Shown: one piece after another, positions 6,212 through 7,313 of the stretch | Layout: the number at the start of each line of letters is the position of its first letter | Numbering within the stretch: the first letter of the stretch is position 1 | Source: Thermoplasmata archaeon | GTDB taxonomy: Archaea; Thermoplasmatota; Thermoplasmata; Lutacidiplasmatales; UBA184 | Direction of reading: 5' to 3' | Assembly: GCA_030037875.1 (NCBI GenBank) | Contig: JASHPV010000171.1 | Location: 1 to 7,313 of the forward strand | Length of the DNA: 7,313 nt | Made by a program: the position numbers and the translations under genes | Notes under the pieces: generated by a model | What the model was told of the DNA's origin: nothing | The model's input: only the letters and a program-made list of their open reading frames with translations | Database searches by the model: none

Positions 6212-6882
6212 CCGCGCGGGTGCCCCGTCTGGCGGGGCCGTACGACCCGATCCCGGACGAGACGGCCACTGAGCGACCCACCGCGCCGCCCGGACACCAC
6301 CCGTTCGCCGCGCACCTTCGGGCCTCGCTCGTGCTCCTCCTCCTCACGATGCTCCTGCTCGGCCTGGTGTACCCCGGGGCGATCACCGTGTTCGCTCAGG
6401 AGATCCCGTTCACGCACGCGTCGGCGAACGGGAGCTTGATCTACGTGAACGGCACCGCGGTGGGATCCAGCCTGATCGCCCAGAACCTGTCGGCCCCGTG
6501 GCTGTTCTGGGAACGGCCGTCCCCGGTCGACTACAATTCGTTCAACGGGTCCCCGACGCTGCTCGGCTACTCGGACCCGGCGTTGTACAATGAAACGGAG
6601 TCGTACATGCAACAGTACGGGCCCTATGCGGTGAACGCCAGTGTCCCGGAGATCCTCGTAACGGTCTCCGGTTCGGGGCTCGACCCGGACCTGACGCCGG
6701 AAGCCGCCCTCGTCCAGATCCCCCGCATCGCGAACGCGACGAATCTCTCGATGTCCGAGCTACAGGCGCTGGTCAACAAGCACATCACTCCACCCCTCGA
6801 CGGGTTCATCGGCCCGTCCTACGTGGACGTCCTCGAACTCGACCTCGACCTGGTCGAGCATTACGAGCACCGGAGCGTCTGA
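6208..6882 (+). CDS. kdpC: KdpC subunit of the K+-transporting Kdp ATPase
   Basis: 224 residues with a GTG start (E. coli KdpC is ~190). One transmembrane helix (about 38-64, SLVLLLLTMLLLGLVYPGAI core) is followed by a large external domain. Family landmarks: YPGAIT (55-60), ANGSLI (73-78), GSSLIAQN (86-93), FWERPSP (100-106), SVPEILVTVSGSGLDPDLTP (145-164), IPRIANATNLS (171-181) and the closing LELDLDL (209-215). KdpC is essential for assembly and for high K+ affinity of KdpFABC. Residues 1-37 form a proline-rich, presumably cytoplasmic extension that the E. coli protein lacks. The external part carries eight N-x-S/T sequons. It overlaps kdpB by 4 bases and is followed after 2 bases by the USP gene. 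Confidence 0.93.
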   Translation: MTARVPRLAGPYDPIPDETATERPTAPPGHHPFAAHLRASLVLLLLTMLLLGLVYPGAITVFAQEIPFTHASANGSLIYVNGTAVGSSLIAQNLSAPWLFWERPSPVDYNSFNGSPTLLGYSDPALYNETESYMQQYGPYAVNASVPEILVTVSGSGLDPDLTPEAALVQIPRIANATNLSMSELQALVNKHITPPLDGFIGPSYVDVLELDLDLVEHYEHRSV

Positions 6883-6884
6883 CC

Positions 6885-7313
6885 ATGTACCATCGTCTCC
6901 TGATCCCGGTCAACGAGGCGGCCGAAGTGGAACCGCTGATCCGCTTCGGGGCGCAGATGCTCGATGCCGACGGCGAGATCCGGATACTCCACGTGATCCC
7001 GCACCTGAGCCTGCCGGAGATTACCCGGGCGTGGCGCGAGTCCGTCCACATCGTCGTGCCCGCCCACGAGACCGCCGCGGCCCTCGACGTCAGCGTCGAG
7101 CCCGAGGTCCGGGTCGCGCCCGACATCGCGGGCGAGATCATCGAGAGCGCCACGAGCCATTCGGTCGACGGGATCCTGATGACGCTGCGCGGAAGCCCTC
7201 GAAGCCCGAACCCGTTCGTCGGCCATACCGCGAGCACGATCCTGCAGCACGCGAACCCCGACGTCCTGCTCGTCAACCGCCTGGCCCTGGCCACGCAGTC
7301 CTTCAACCAGATC
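6885..7313 (+). CDS. Universal stress protein (UspA) domain protein, 3' truncated; possible KdpQ-like regulator
   Basis: 143 residues are visible and the frame is still open at the window edge. The N-terminal ~132 residues show a Usp fold pattern: first strand RLLIPVN (4-10), ILHV (34-37), the APDIAGEIIESA helix (78-89), the strand DGILMTLRG (95-103), FVGHTAS (111-117), and the last strand DVLLVNR (126-132). Usp domains often bind ATP through G-x2-G-x9-G-S/T. Here the motif is degenerate: Gly103 and Gly113 with no second glycine at the usual place, so nucleotide binding is uncertain. A single Usp domain normally ends just after the last strand, yet the frame continues (LALATQSF...), so a second domain or tail may follow. 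Tight linkage to kdpC suggests a role in K+ homeostasis, by analogy with the USP-family KdpQ of haloarchaeal kdpFABCQ. The SD candidate is GGAG (6872-6875). No kdpD-like histidine kinase motif is seen. Confidence 0.75.
   Translation, partial: MYHRLLIPVNEAAEVEPLIRFGAQMLDADGEIRILHVIPHLSLPEITRAWRESVHIVVPAHETAAALDVSVEPEVRVAPDIAGEIIESATSHSVDGILMTLRGSPRSPNPFVGHTASTILQHANPDVLLVNRLALATQSFNQI

Noticed and set aside
1..7313. CRISPR arrays, tRNA/rRNA genes, insertion sequences or att sites
   Set aside because: No direct repeat array, no tRNA-like cloverleaf, no transposase or terminal inverted repeats were seen; the window is compact housekeeping and transport genes.

Overview
The window looks like a piece of a GC-rich archaeal chromosome, with all five complete genes and both partial genes on the + strand. 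Two genes point to Archaea. The first is the 3' end of a methanogen-type (type-2) seryl-tRNA synthetase. The second is a Hef-type DNA repair helicase with the archaeal Hef motif set. An AT-rich TATA-like box in front of the kdp genes fits as well. A GC-rich euryarchaeal lineage, such as an uncultivated Thermoplasmatota-like group, is a reasonable guess, but the sequence alone does not settle it.

Layout: positions 1-329 hold the C-terminal end of serS, and 387-2108 hold the Hef-like helicase, which has no nuclease domain. A 131-base gap (2109-2239) carries two short palindromes followed by a TATA-like box. After it come kdpF (2240-2350, a small gene easily missed), kdpA (2366-4087), kdpB (4091-6211), kdpC (6208-6882, GTG start overlapping the kdpB stop) and a universal-stress-protein (USP) domain gene (6885 to the window end, incomplete). 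Gaps inside the kdp run are 15, 3, -4 and 2 bases, so kdpFABC-usp reads as one operon.

How the genes work together: KdpFABC is a high-affinity, ATP-driven K+ importer. KdpA is the channel-like K+-selecting subunit, KdpB the P-type ATPase, KdpC the single-span subunit with a large external domain, and KdpF a one-helix stabilising peptide. No kdpD/kdpE two-component genes are seen, although the window ends inside the gene after kdpC. That gene encodes a USP domain, the position occupied by the USP-family kdpQ gene in the haloarchaeal kdpFABCQ operon (recalled from literature). This suggests archaeal-style regulation rather than the bacterial KdpDE system.

Nothing here is a wholly new system. 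The points worth a second look are the hidden kdpF with an apparently leaderless GTG start, the divergent selectivity-filter loops of KdpA, the sequon-rich external domain of KdpC, the USP gene that runs on past its domain, and the nuclease-less Hef.
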